Positions 17,216 to 25,391 of a stretch of 64,000 nucleotides of DNA are shown in pieces. Each line of letters starts with the position of its first letter. The first letter of the stretch is position 1. Position numbers and translations under genes: made by a program. The notes beneath the pieces were generated by a model. That model saw only the letters and a list, made by a program, of their open reading frames with translations, was not told the origin of the DNA and made no database searches. The stretch comes from Croceicoccus pelagius (lineage in GTDB: Bacteria > Pseudomonadota > Alphaproteobacteria > Sphingomonadales > Sphingomonadaceae), in contig NZ_LYWY01000033.1 of NCBI RefSeq assembly GCF_001661915.1, positions 1 through 64,000 on the forward strand, read 5' to 3'.

Positions 17216-18143
17216 GCCCATAGCCCTGATTGCGCTGGCGCTGGATGGCGCGCTGGGATGGCCCCGCTGGCTTTATCGGCGCGTTGGCCATCCGGTGGGC
17301 GGGTTTGCCCGGATCATCGAATGGGGCGCACGGCGATGGAAGCTGCCGATGCGCAGCCCGCGCCAGCGCCGTCTTGGCGGAATCGCGACGCTGCTGCTTG
17401 TTACCGGGATCGCAGCTGCGGTGGCCCTCCTATTGCAGTGGGTGGCGATTGAACTGTTGGGTTCCCATGGTTGGCTTGTCGTCGCGATACTGGCCTTTCC
17501 GGCGATCGCGCAACGCAGCCTGCTAGAACATGTCCGCCCCGTCCTTGCGGCTCTTGAAAGCCGCAACCTCGGACAAGCCCGCGATGCCGTGGCCCTGATC
17601 GTCGGGCGCGACACCGAGCAACTGGACGCGCCCGCCGTGTCGCGCGCCGCCATCGAAAGCCTTGCCGAAAGCTTTTGCGACGGCGTGATCGCACCGCTGT
17701 TCTGGCTAATCGTGCTGGGCTTACCCGGCGTCTGGGCGTTCAAGGCGATCAGCACGGCGGACAGCATGATCGGCCATGTCGAGCAGCCTTGGCGCGATTT
17801 CGGCTGGGCGGCGGCCAGGGCGGACGATTTTGCCAACTGGCTGCCGGCCCGGATCGCGGGCGCGCTGATATGTCTGTCTGGCGCAGGCGGTTGGCGCACG
17901 ATGGCGCGCGACCATGGCGAACATGCTTCACCCAATGCCGGATGGCCTGAAGCGGCGATGGCCGGCGCGCTGGGCGTCTGGCTTGCCGGTCCTGTCGCCT
18001 ACGATGGCGTATGCCATGACAAGCCCGTCATCGGAGCGGGCGGCAAGGCCGGGCCGGGCGAACTTCGCAAGGCCATCGGCATCTACATCAAGGCCTGCGC
18101 GCTGGCATGGATTATCGCGGGAGTTCTGGCATGGCCGGTCTAG
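17208..18143 (+). CDS. cbiB: adenosylcobinamide-phosphate synthase (CbiB/CobD)
   Basis: This 311-residue membrane enzyme attaches the aminopropanol linker to adenosylcobyric acid. Hydrophobic helices alternate with conserved segments: ALDGALGWPRWLYRRVGHPVG near the start, RAAIESLAESFCDGVIAPLFW (about 144-164), AFKAISTADSMIGH, WAAARADDFANWLPARI and HASPNAGWPEAAMAGALGV. The ATG at 17208 gives the normal length and overlaps the cobD end by 8 bases. The operon context (cobD, cbiB, cobQ) agrees with the role. Confidence 0.94.
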   Translation: MAEPIALIALALDGALGWPRWLYRRVGHPVGGFARIIEWGARRWKLPMRSPRQRRLGGIATLLLVTGIAAAVALLLQWVAIELLGSHGWLVVAILAFPAIAQRSLLEHVRPVLAALESRNLGQARDAVALIVGRDTEQLDAPAVSRAAIESLAESFCDGVIAPLFWLIVLGLPGVWAFKAISTADSMIGHVEQPWRDFGWAAARADDFANWLPARIAGALICLSGAGGWRTMARDHGEHASPNAGWPEAAMAGALGVWLAGPVAYDGVCHDKPVIGAGGKAGPGELRKAIGIYIKACALAWIIAGVLAWPV

Positions 18144-19606
18144 GTTCGCAGGGCAGTCTGATGTTGCAGGGTACCGGCTCCGACGTGGGCAAATCGGTGC
18201 TTGTCGCCGGGTTGTGCCGGGCACTGTCCAATCGCGGGATCTCGGTCCTGCCGTTCAAACCGCAGAACATGTCGAACAACGCCGCCGCCACGCCCGATGG
18301 CGGCGAAATCGGCCGGGCTCAGGCGTTGCAAGCCATTGCCGCGCGGGCCGAACCGCACGTGGACATGAACCCCGTGCTGTTGAAACCGCAGGCGGATCGA
18401 ACTTCGCAAGTCATCGTCCATGGCCGTGTGCGCGGAACGCTTGGGTCATCCTCTTTCCGCGAGGCGCGCGGACAGTTGCTGGGTGCGGTGATGGAAAGCC
18501 ATGCGCGCCTTTCGGCACGGTGCGATGTGGTCATCATCGAAGGCGCAGGCTCTCCGGCAGAGATCAATCTGCGCGCAGGCGACATCGCCAACATGGGCTT
18601 TGCCCGCGCAGCAAGCGTTCCCGTCGTGCTGGTGGGCGATATCGACCGGGGCGGCGTGATCGCGGCGCTGGCCGGGACGAAGGCAGTAATCGACCCGCAC
18701 GACGCAGCCATGGTTCGCGGTTTCATCATCAACAAATTCCGCGGCGATCCGGCGCTGTTTACCGACGGTTATGCCGCTATCGAACGGATGACCGGCTGGC
18801 GCGGGTACGGCGTCGTCCCCTGGCTGACAAAGGCGCATCACCTGCCCAGCGAGGATGCCGTGGTTCTGGAGCGCGCGGCAGGAACGGCAAGGGCCAAAAG
18901 GCGGATCGTCTGCCCGATCCTGCCGCGCATCGCCAATTTCGACGACCTCGATCCGCTACGGTCGGAACCCGGCGTGGAACTTGCCATGATCCCTCCGGGC
19001 AGCCCGATCCCCGTTGCCGACATGATAGTCCTGCCCGGATCGAAAGCGACGATCGCCGACCTTGGTTTCATTCGCGAACAGGGTTGGGACATCGACATTA
19101 TCGCGCACCATCGGCGCGGCGGTGTGATCCTGGGCATCTGCGGCGGGTTCCAGATGCTGGGCCGCACGGTCAGCGATCCACATGGTGTCGAGAGTGAGAT
19201 GAGAAACGCCAAAGGGCTGGGCCTGCTGAATGTGGCAACCGTGCTGTCTGGCAAGAAACAAGTCGCCCAGGTGCGAGGACAGGCACTGGATGCCGATTTC
19301 GACGGATATGAAATCCACATGGGGCATACCGAGGGCCCAGATAGCGAACGCCCCTTCGCAATGCTGGGCGATGGCCGCGCCGATGGTGCGCAAAGCGCCG
19401 ACGGTGCGGTGATGGGCACTTATTGCCACGGACTGATGGGTTCGGGACGGTTGCGACGGTCGCTGTTGGCCCGGATCGGCGCGCAATCGCACGGCGGTAA
19501 TCAAAGCGCTCGGGTCGATGCGGCGCTGAACGACATCGCCGGCGTTCTTGAAGAGACGCTCGATATCGAGGGGTTGCTCGAGCTGGCCATGGGTGCGCGG
19601 ACATGA
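18131..19606 (+). CDS. cobQ: cobyric acid synthase
   Basis: This 491-residue enzyme carries out the four late glutamine-dependent amidations that give cobyric acid (CobQ/CbiP). An N-terminal dethiobiotin-synthetase-like ATP domain has GTGSDVGKSVLVAGLCRAL and the signature PFKPQNMSNNA. A glutaminase domain has the nucleophile Cys in ILGICGGFQMLG and the His in GTYCHGLM. The substrate-binding YEIHMGHTEG is also present. The ATG at 18131 overlaps cbiB by 13 bases and is the conserved family start region. Confidence 0.96.
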   Translation: MAGLGSQGSLMLQGTGSDVGKSVLVAGLCRALSNRGISVLPFKPQNMSNNAAATPDGGEIGRAQALQAIAARAEPHVDMNPVLLKPQADRTSQVIVHGRVRGTLGSSSFREARGQLLGAVMESHARLSARCDVVIIEGAGSPAEINLRAGDIANMGFARAASVPVVLVGDIDRGGVIAALAGTKAVIDPHDAAMVRGFIINKFRGDPALFTDGYAAIERMTGWRGYGVVPWLTKAHHLPSEDAVVLERAAGTARAKRRIVCPILPRIANFDDLDPLRSEPGVELAMIPPGSPIPVADMIVLPGSKATIADLGFIREQGWDIDIIAHHRRGGVILGICGGFQMLGRTVSDPHGVESEMRNAKGLGLLNVATVLSGKKQVAQVRGQALDADFDGYEIHMGHTEGPDSERPFAMLGDGRADGAQSADGAVMGTYCHGLMGSGRLRRSLLARIGAQSHGGNQSARVDAALNDIAGVLEETLDIEGLLELAMGART

Positions 19607-20106
19607 GCAGCCTGCTTGTCCTGGGCGGTGCGCGTTCGGGCAAGAGCCGCTTTGCACAGCAACGCATCGAGCAGTATGCGGGCAAGCTCGCCTTCATTGC
19701 GACCGCGCAGCCGTTCGATGCCGAAATGCGGGAACGGATCGACCGGCACAAGGCGGACCGGGGCGAAAGGTGGCATACGATCGAGGCGCCATTCGACCTG
19801 ATAGACGCGATCCGGGAAGCGGACCGGCAGGCGGACGCGATCCTTATCGATTGCCTGACTCTGTGGCTCTCCAACCTGATGCTTGCGGACAAGCCGATCC
19901 CGGCAGCGCAACTGTGCGCCACCGTGGCGCAATGCAGGCATCCGGTAATCCTGGTTTCGAACGAAGTGGGTTACGGGATCGTACCCGAGAACGGCCTCGC
20001 CCGCCGTTTCCGCGACGAGGCCGGGCGCTTCAACCAGCAGGTTGCCGCGGCGGTTGATGCGGTAGCGCTTGTAGTAGCTGGCCTGCCAGTGTTCGTGAAA
20101 CCATGA
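19603..20106 (+). CDS. cobU: adenosylcobinamide kinase/guanylyltransferase
   Basis: This 167-residue bifunctional enzyme phosphorylates adenosylcobinamide and then adds GMP. The P-loop GGARSGKSRFAQ is at residues 8-19. The guanylylated His lies in ERIDRHKADRG near residue 49, and the conserved GYGIVPENGLARRFRDEAGR comes near the end. The start overlaps cobQ by 4 bases (ATGA). It is the last gene of the btuB-cob operon. Together with cobS, cobT and cobC it completes cobinamide salvage. Confidence 0.95.
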   Translation: MSSLLVLGGARSGKSRFAQQRIEQYAGKLAFIATAQPFDAEMRERIDRHKADRGERWHTIEAPFDLIDAIREADRQADAILIDCLTLWLSNLMLADKPIPAAQLCATVAQCRHPVILVSNEVGYGIVPENGLARRFRDEAGRFNQQVAAAVDAVALVVAGLPVFVKP

Positions 20107-20147
20107 TTGCGGGGCCAGTAGTAAGATCGGCGATTGTCAAGGCGATC

Positions 20148-20165
20148 AGCCGCTCAGGAGCGGCT
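20148..20165 (+). terminator. hairpin after cobU, possible operon terminator
   Basis: AGCCGCTCAGGAGCGGCT is a perfect inverted repeat about 40 bases beyond cobU. It lacks a run of U residues afterwards, so intrinsic termination is uncertain. The remaining bases up to the nodT-like gene (20166-20298) show nothing I can call. Confidence 0.4.
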
Positions 20166-20298
20166 GCTATCCTCTGTCCGAATCATCAACTCGAATGCGG
20201 TGTCATCGTATTTCTCGTGTCACCACAGACCTGAGCGATTTTCTGGTGCATTGGACCCCGTTGCCATGGGGTCGCGCGACTGTACGGCAAACGGCGCA

Positions 20299-21666
20299 TC
20301 AGCAGGGCGCGCCGCCTACCGCCTGATATAGCCCGACCAGCGTCGTGAGTTCGTCGGCCCTGACTTGCACCAGCGAGAGTTCGACGCCGAGCAGGGCGCG
20401 CTGGGCGTCGACCTGTTCGATGTAGGGCGTGTAGCCTGCGCGGTAGCGATTGCGCGCGTGGCGCAGCGCGTCGGCGACGGCGGTCTGCTGCGCCACGCGC
20501 GCGGTTTCCTGATCCTTGAGATTGGCGAGAACCGCCATCCGGTCCTCCACTTCGCGAAAGGCGTTGAGGACCGTCGAGCGATAGGCCCAGGCGGCCTGGT
20601 CGCGTTGGGCCGTGGCGCCGTCGAGCTGCGCCTGCAGCTTGCCGCCCTGGAAGATCGGGGCGAGAATGCTGCCGCCCAGCGACCAGACGCCGATCGGATC
20701 GGCAAGCAGGTCGGAAATCACGAGGCCTGCGCTGGCGCCCAAGTCGATCGAGGGCATGAAGTCGGCCCGCGCCATGCGCATTTTCGCGTCGGCCGCAGCG
20801 ATGCGATACTCGGCCGCGGCCACGTCGGGGCGGCGGCGCAGCAATTCGGACGGTAGCGTTGCGGGCGGAGCCGGTTGACGCAAGTCGGCCAGCGTGCCGC
20901 CACGCTCGATCGCGAAAGGCAGCTCGCCGGTCAGGACCGAGAGCGCGTTTTCCTGCCGCGCGATCTGTGCCTTCAGCTGCGGGACGAGCTGCGCGGTGGC
21001 CTGGTACTCGGCCTCCGCCTGTCGCAGTTCGAGCTGTGAGGTATAGCCGACTTCGGCGCGGTCGCGAGCGAACTTCAGAGCCTGTCCGCGGGCTTCGAGT
21101 GTTGCTGCCAGCACTTCCTGACGCCTGTCGAGTGCGAGGAGCGTGATGTATCCGCTGGCCGTCGCGGCGCTGACCGAGAGGCACGCGGCTTCTTCGGCTG
21201 CGGCGCTGGCGGCGACGCCTGCCTCTGCCGCATCGACACGGGCCGCGTTCTTGCCGAACAGGTCGACTTCGTAGGAGGCGCGGAAAGCGGGCTGCACGCC
21301 GACCGTGGTGCGCGGCTGTCCGAAGGGGGAAAGCTCGCGCTGCACGGCGCTTTGCGCCCCGGCCCCAATGGATGGCAACAGGTATCCACGAGAGCCGAGT
21401 TCGGTCGCGCGGGCTTCTTCCACGCGCGCCGCTGCGATCTGCACATCCGGATTGTGGAGACGGGCCTGTTCGACAAGGCGCGAAAGCTGCGGATCGCCGA
21501 AGGTGTCCCACCAGTCCTGTTCGACAGGCGCGGTGACTTCCAACTGCGTGCGCCAGTCCGTGGGCGCTGACACCGCAGCGCCAACCGGGGCGTCCTGAAG
21601 CGTGGGCGCGCAGGCGGACAGCGCGAGGGCGCAGAGCGACAGAAGCGCGGTGGACTTGGGCTTCAC
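20299..21666 (-). CDS. outer-membrane efflux lipoprotein, NodT/OprM family
   Basis: This 455-residue outer-membrane channel of tripartite drug efflux pumps has a lipoprotein signal with lipobox LSAC (Cys about residue 19). Two outer-membrane efflux repeats follow, each with the typical helical segments: WWDTFGDPQLSRLVEQARLH in the first half and LRRRPDVAAAEYRIAAADAK in the second. The start is GTG 21666 with an excellent ribosome site (GGAGGACTGATC). It sits 2 bases after the emrA-like gene and is the last gene of the efflux operon. Confidence 0.93.
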   Translation of the reverse strand: MKPKSTALLSLCALALSACAPTLQDAPVGAAVSAPTDWRTQLEVTAPVEQDWWDTFGDPQLSRLVEQARLHNPDVQIAAARVEEARATELGSRGYLLPSIGAGAQSAVQRELSPFGQPRTTVGVQPAFRASYEVDLFGKNAARVDAAEAGVAASAAAEEAACLSVSAATASGYITLLALDRRQEVLAATLEARGQALKFARDRAEVGYTSQLELRQAEAEYQATAQLVPQLKAQIARQENALSVLTGELPFAIERGGTLADLRQPAPPATLPSELLRRRPDVAAAEYRIAAADAKMRMARADFMPSIDLGASAGLVISDLLADPIGVWSLGGSILAPIFQGGKLQAQLDGATAQRDQAAWAYRSTVLNAFREVEDRMAVLANLKDQETARVAQQTAVADALRHARNRYRAGYTPYIEQVDAQRALLGVELSLVQVRADELTTLVGLYQAVGGAPC

Positions 21667-21668
21667 GA

Positions 21669-22784
21669 TCAGTCCTCCGTGTGTACTGTGGCGACTACCG
21701 ACATGCCGGGGCCGAGCCGCCTGGCCGCTTCCTGCCCCGTGTCGAGCACGATGCGCACGGCGATGCGCTGCGGCACTTTCACAAAATTGCCTGCGCCGGT
21801 GTCAGGTTTTACCACGCTGAACTCGCTGCTGGCGGCAGGTGCGATGCTTTGGACGCGGCCCGCCAGCTTCACGCCGCCCAGCGCGTCGATTTCCAGCGTG
21901 GCGCGCTGGCCGACGGCCATGTCGGCAGTCTGCGTTTCCTTGAAGTTCGCGACCACCCAAAGGTCGTCGGGGACGATGTACATGAGCTGCGTTCCGGCAG
22001 TGACGAGCTGGCCCACACGCGCGGTCACCTCGCTCAACCGGCCTGCACGCGGCGCGCGGATTTCGGTGCGCGACAGTTCGAACTCGGCAAGCCCTTTAGT
22101 GGCCTCGGCACCGGCGACTTGCGCTTCGAGCGCGCCGCGCCCGACATTGACCGAACGGATGTTTTCTAGCGCGATCGCGCGCTGGGCCTGCGCCTGTCGC
22201 ACGCCCGCCTGCGCCTGTTGCAGCGCGGCGCGGGCCTGGTCGCGTTCGCGCAGCGAGACCGAGCCTTCGTCGACGAGTTCGGCGATGCGGTTCATGTCGG
22301 CCTGCGCCTTCTGCAGCCCTGCACGCGCAGCCGCGACTGCTGCATCCTGAAGTTCGAGCTGCGCCTGCGCGGAACGCAGGCTTTGCGCGCTGTTGGCAAG
22401 CGTGGCCTTCTGCGCCGCGGTATTCGCTGCGCCCTGCTGCACCTTTTCCTGAAAAGGCGCATCGTCGATCCGCGCAAGCAGATCGCCCTTCTTCACGCGC
22501 TGGAAGTCGACCACCGGCACTTCGACGAGATAGCCACCGACTTGCGGGCTGACGACCGTGGTGCGCCCACGGACATAGGCATTATTGGTGGTTTCGTCGC
22601 CGCCATCGAACGGCGGTAGGCCCCATGCGAAGAGCGCGGCCAGAACGCCGAGCATGATGGCAACGGCGGCGATGACGACGCGCTGGCGCGAGGGATTGGG
22701 CGACCACCCGGTAGCCTGTTCGGGTGCGGGCGCGCTGTCCGGCGCGGCCTCGGTTTCGGGCTGTGACGGAGGGGTATTCGTCAT
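21669..22784 (-). CDS. EmrA-like membrane fusion protein (HlyD family)
   Basis: This 371-residue periplasmic adaptor links the inner-membrane pump to the outer-membrane channel. One N-terminal membrane anchor (about 23-42) is followed by the EmrA-type opening TTNNAYVRGRTTVVSPQVGG, a long coiled-coil rich in Gln and Ala (about 85-210), and a beta-barrel segment LMYIVPDDLWVVANFKETQT. The ATG at 22784 overlaps the emrB stop by 4 bases and has AAGGA upstream; the longer open frame is spurious. Confidence 0.93.
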   Translation of the reverse strand: MTNTPPSQPETEAAPDSAPAPEQATGWSPNPSRQRVVIAAVAIMLGVLAALFAWGLPPFDGGDETTNNAYVRGRTTVVSPQVGGYLVEVPVVDFQRVKKGDLLARIDDAPFQEKVQQGAANTAAQKATLANSAQSLRSAQAQLELQDAAVAAARAGLQKAQADMNRIAELVDEGSVSLRERDQARAALQQAQAGVRQAQAQRAIALENIRSVNVGRGALEAQVAGAEATKGLAEFELSRTEIRAPRAGRLSEVTARVGQLVTAGTQLMYIVPDDLWVVANFKETQTADMAVGQRATLEIDALGGVKLAGRVQSIAPAASSEFSVVKPDTGAGNFVKVPQRIAVRIVLDTGQEAARRLGPGMSVVATVHTED

Positions 22785-24466
22785 TGTCTGGTCCTTGCGA
22801 TCATGGCCTCCATGAAGGCCAATTCCTTGGCGAGCGGATTGCGCCCGCGGATCCTGTTGATGAGCCACGGCACGAAGACGGCGACGAATGTCAGCGCCGC
22901 CAGCATGCCGATGAGAAAGAAGACGTCGTTGAAGGCGAGAACTGCCGCTTCGCGGCCCACCTTCTGCGTTATGCCCGATGCTGCCACCTGTTGGCGCAGC
23001 GCGGGGTCGGTCTGGAAGGGGGCGACGGTCCGCGCGGCATTCCCCAGCGCCTGCCCCAGTTGATGGTTTGCCAGCGTCAGCGTGCTGCCGGCATCGATGA
23101 GGTGCGTCTTGAGGCGCACGGTATGAAAGGCCGAAAGCAGCGATATGCCCGCAAGGCCGCCGAGCGATTGCGAAAGCGAGAAGATCGCGATGAAGCCGAT
23201 CACGAAGCTGGGGCCCGCTGCGATCGCGCGCAGCATGCCTTCCATCATGATCGGACCCATCGCGAAGACCGCGGCAAAGGCGATGGCTGCCTGCGTGACG
23301 TACAGATCCTGTGGGCGGGTCATCACGCCGGTTCGCGTGTCGGCAAAGGCTGCGATGCAGATGACGAGGATCGCGAAAAGCACGGGCCGGGTCAGGTCCT
23401 TTGGATCGAGCCGCGCGACCGACAGCGCCATGCCGCCGAAGGTGGCGCCGGCCAGCACCCAGAAATAGCCGGTCAGCTGCTCGTTCCCGTAACCGAGGGC
23501 AGAAAACAGGCCGCTGGCCCCGAAGCCCTGTTCGGCAACCAGTATGCGCACCGTCGCGCCGACCAGTGCAAGCGAAAGGATCGAGCGGCTCGACAACCAG
23601 CTGAGGTCGAGCATCGGGCTCTTGCGGTTAGCCTCGATCAGGAGACAGCCGCCAAGGCCGAGGATCGCGACGGCCAGCGCCTGGCCGAGCCATGGGGTGT
23701 CCCACCACTGGATGCGGCCCTGGATGAGGAACGCGCAAAGCGAGGCGACGCCGATGACGAAGAGTGCGATGCTGGGTATGTCGAGCTTCTCGAACGTCTT
23801 GTGGCGCACGCCGGGGGGCAGGCGAAGCATGTAGACCATGCCGAAGCCCAGCAGCGACATGGCGAACTGGAACTGGAAGACATGACCGATGTCGCCATCG
23901 ACCAGCAATGCCGGTGAAAGCGCGCGCGTAAGCGGGAAGGCGACTTGTGTAAGGCCGAGCGAAATCACGAGGCCGCCGACCCTGATTTTGGGCGGAAGCC
24001 CCTGCATCAGGTAATAGATGGCCAGCGCCGAAAGCCCGCTCGCCGTCATGCCCGCAACGGCGCGGGCGGCGAGTTCGGGGTAATAACCCGGCTCGATCAT
24101 TTGTACGAAGTTGGCCGCGACCAGCCCCGCCATGGCCCAGCGTACGAAAGGCTGAATGCCGAATTCCTGTCTTACGCGAAACAGCAGCATGCTCATCGTC
24201 GCGTAAGTCGAATAGAACGCGACCGTCAGCCAGCCGGCCTCGACCGGGGTGATTGCGAACTTTGCCTGAAGCGCGGGTGTGTTGGCGAGGAGAAAGCCGT
24301 TTTGCGCCCCGCCGACAAGCCCCATGAACACGCCGATTGCCAGATAAGCCGCGCGGCGCGTGTTCGGGTGATCGGGATTGGCGGGAGAGCCGGGGAGAAT
24401 CGGCATCTCGTGAGGCTTGAACCTGTAACCGCCCAGATCGTCGATGAGAGTGTCGCGGTCGTTCAT
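22781..24466 (-). CDS. EmrB-like MFS drug exporter (DHA2 family)
   Basis: This 561-residue inner-membrane transporter has about 14 predicted helices. It is the proton-driven pump of an EmrAB-type tripartite exporter. The first helix region GVFMGLVGGAQNGFLLANTP and the second half, with TRPVLFAILVICIAA and SFVIGFIAIFSLSQSLGG, look like the sphingomonad/rhizobial branch. The classical DHA2 motif C is weak, so the substrate cannot be guessed. It overlaps tetR upstream and emrA downstream by 4 bases each. Confidence 0.9.
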   Translation of the reverse strand: MNDRDTLIDDLGGYRFKPHEMPILPGSPANPDHPNTRRAAYLAIGVFMGLVGGAQNGFLLANTPALQAKFAITPVEAGWLTVAFYSTYATMSMLLFRVRQEFGIQPFVRWAMAGLVAANFVQMIEPGYYPELAARAVAGMTASGLSALAIYYLMQGLPPKIRVGGLVISLGLTQVAFPLTRALSPALLVDGDIGHVFQFQFAMSLLGFGMVYMLRLPPGVRHKTFEKLDIPSIALFVIGVASLCAFLIQGRIQWWDTPWLGQALAVAILGLGGCLLIEANRKSPMLDLSWLSSRSILSLALVGATVRILVAEQGFGASGLFSALGYGNEQLTGYFWVLAGATFGGMALSVARLDPKDLTRPVLFAILVICIAAFADTRTGVMTRPQDLYVTQAAIAFAAVFAMGPIMMEGMLRAIAAGPSFVIGFIAIFSLSQSLGGLAGISLLSAFHTVRLKTHLIDAGSTLTLANHQLGQALGNAARTVAPFQTDPALRQQVAASGITQKVGREAAVLAFNDVFFLIGMLAALTFVAVFVPWLINRIRGRNPLAKELAFMEAMIARTRQ

Positions 24467-25092
24467 GGCGCGAGCGGCCCTTCGATCAGGGTGGCTTCCA
24501 ATGCCGCTGCGAATTCCGCGTCGCTATCGATCCCATCGATCAGCTTGCCGAGCCGGTCGCGGCGGGCGACCGAGCTGGCGGCGGCATAGATGAAGCTGGC
24601 GACCTTGAACTCGAGGTGTGCCGGCGGGGTCGGTCGTTTCTCGGCCGCCGCTTGTTCAAGCCTTACGAAACGCCGATGGAGCGGCATCGAAAGCGTTTCG
24701 AGAAGCCACTGCGAACGATCGCCATTCACCGTAATGTCGCGCAACAGCAGCTTGGGCACTTCGGGACGCTCAAGCAGATGGGCGAGAAACGCGCGCGCCG
24801 ACCGGTCGAGCCGCGCCTGCGCATCATCCTCATCGATGCCTTCGACCGCCCGTTCCAACACATCGCGCAGATCGAGGCCCGACTGCGAGACGATGGCCTT
24901 CCACAAGCCCAGCTTGCCTCCGAAGCGATAGGAGATGAGCGCGACATCGACGCCTGCGTCCGCCGCGATCTCGCGCAGCGACGTCGCCTCGAACCCTTGG
25001 GCTGCGAAGCGTTGCAGCGCGGCTCTGGAGATGGCCGCGCTGGTATCGGTATCGGTTTCCTTTGGGCGTCCGCGCCCGCGTCGTTCAACCAT
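24463..25092 (-). CDS. TetR-family regulator of the efflux operon
   Basis: This 209-residue repressor has an N-terminal helix-turn-helix (about 17-62: ISRAALQRFAAQGFEATSLR, then EIAADAGVDVALISYRFGGK) and a ligand-binding alpha domain. It is the first gene of the operon, overlapping emrB by 4 bases, so it likely controls its own transcription together with the pump. A palindrome lies 44 bases upstream of its start. Confidence 0.92.
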   Translation of the reverse strand: MVERRGRGRPKETDTDTSAAISRAALQRFAAQGFEATSLREIAADAGVDVALISYRFGGKLGLWKAIVSQSGLDLRDVLERAVEGIDEDDAQARLDRSARAFLAHLLERPEVPKLLLRDITVNGDRSQWLLETLSMPLHRRFVRLEQAAAEKRPTPPAHLEFKVASFIYAAASSVARRDRLGKLIDGIDSDAEFAAALEATLIEGPLAP

Positions 25093-25135
25093 TCACCATT
25101 CCTTGTGCGGTGCAACATAAGTGACGACATTCTGA

Positions 25136-25155
25136 TATTCAATGACTGTTGAATA
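25136..25155. promoter_or_regulatory. palindrome upstream of tetR, candidate operator
   Basis: TATTCAATGACTGTTGAATA is a perfect inverted repeat with 7-bp arms and a 6-base centre. Its position upstream of the tetR start and its size suit a TetR dimer. The rest of the gap up to the halogenase stop at 25392 (about 236 bases) contains no gene I can support. Confidence 0.55.
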
Positions 25156-25391
25156 AACCGACAAGATCGCTCGCCTTCACGGCCGGTGCGACTCACATCG
25201 CCTGCACAACACCGGCAGGGTTCCCGACTGCACACCGGATGGCGGCGTTTGGATAGAGTGGCGCGACACGCGCCAGCCGTTCGAGCCGGTGACCGCCCCC
25301 ATGCGCGCCGACCGGCGGTTCGCGCGGTTGGGGCTTGCCGGGATACTGGGACGCTGCCGGATCGCAGCCCGATTATCGCCGCGGCTGAAGC

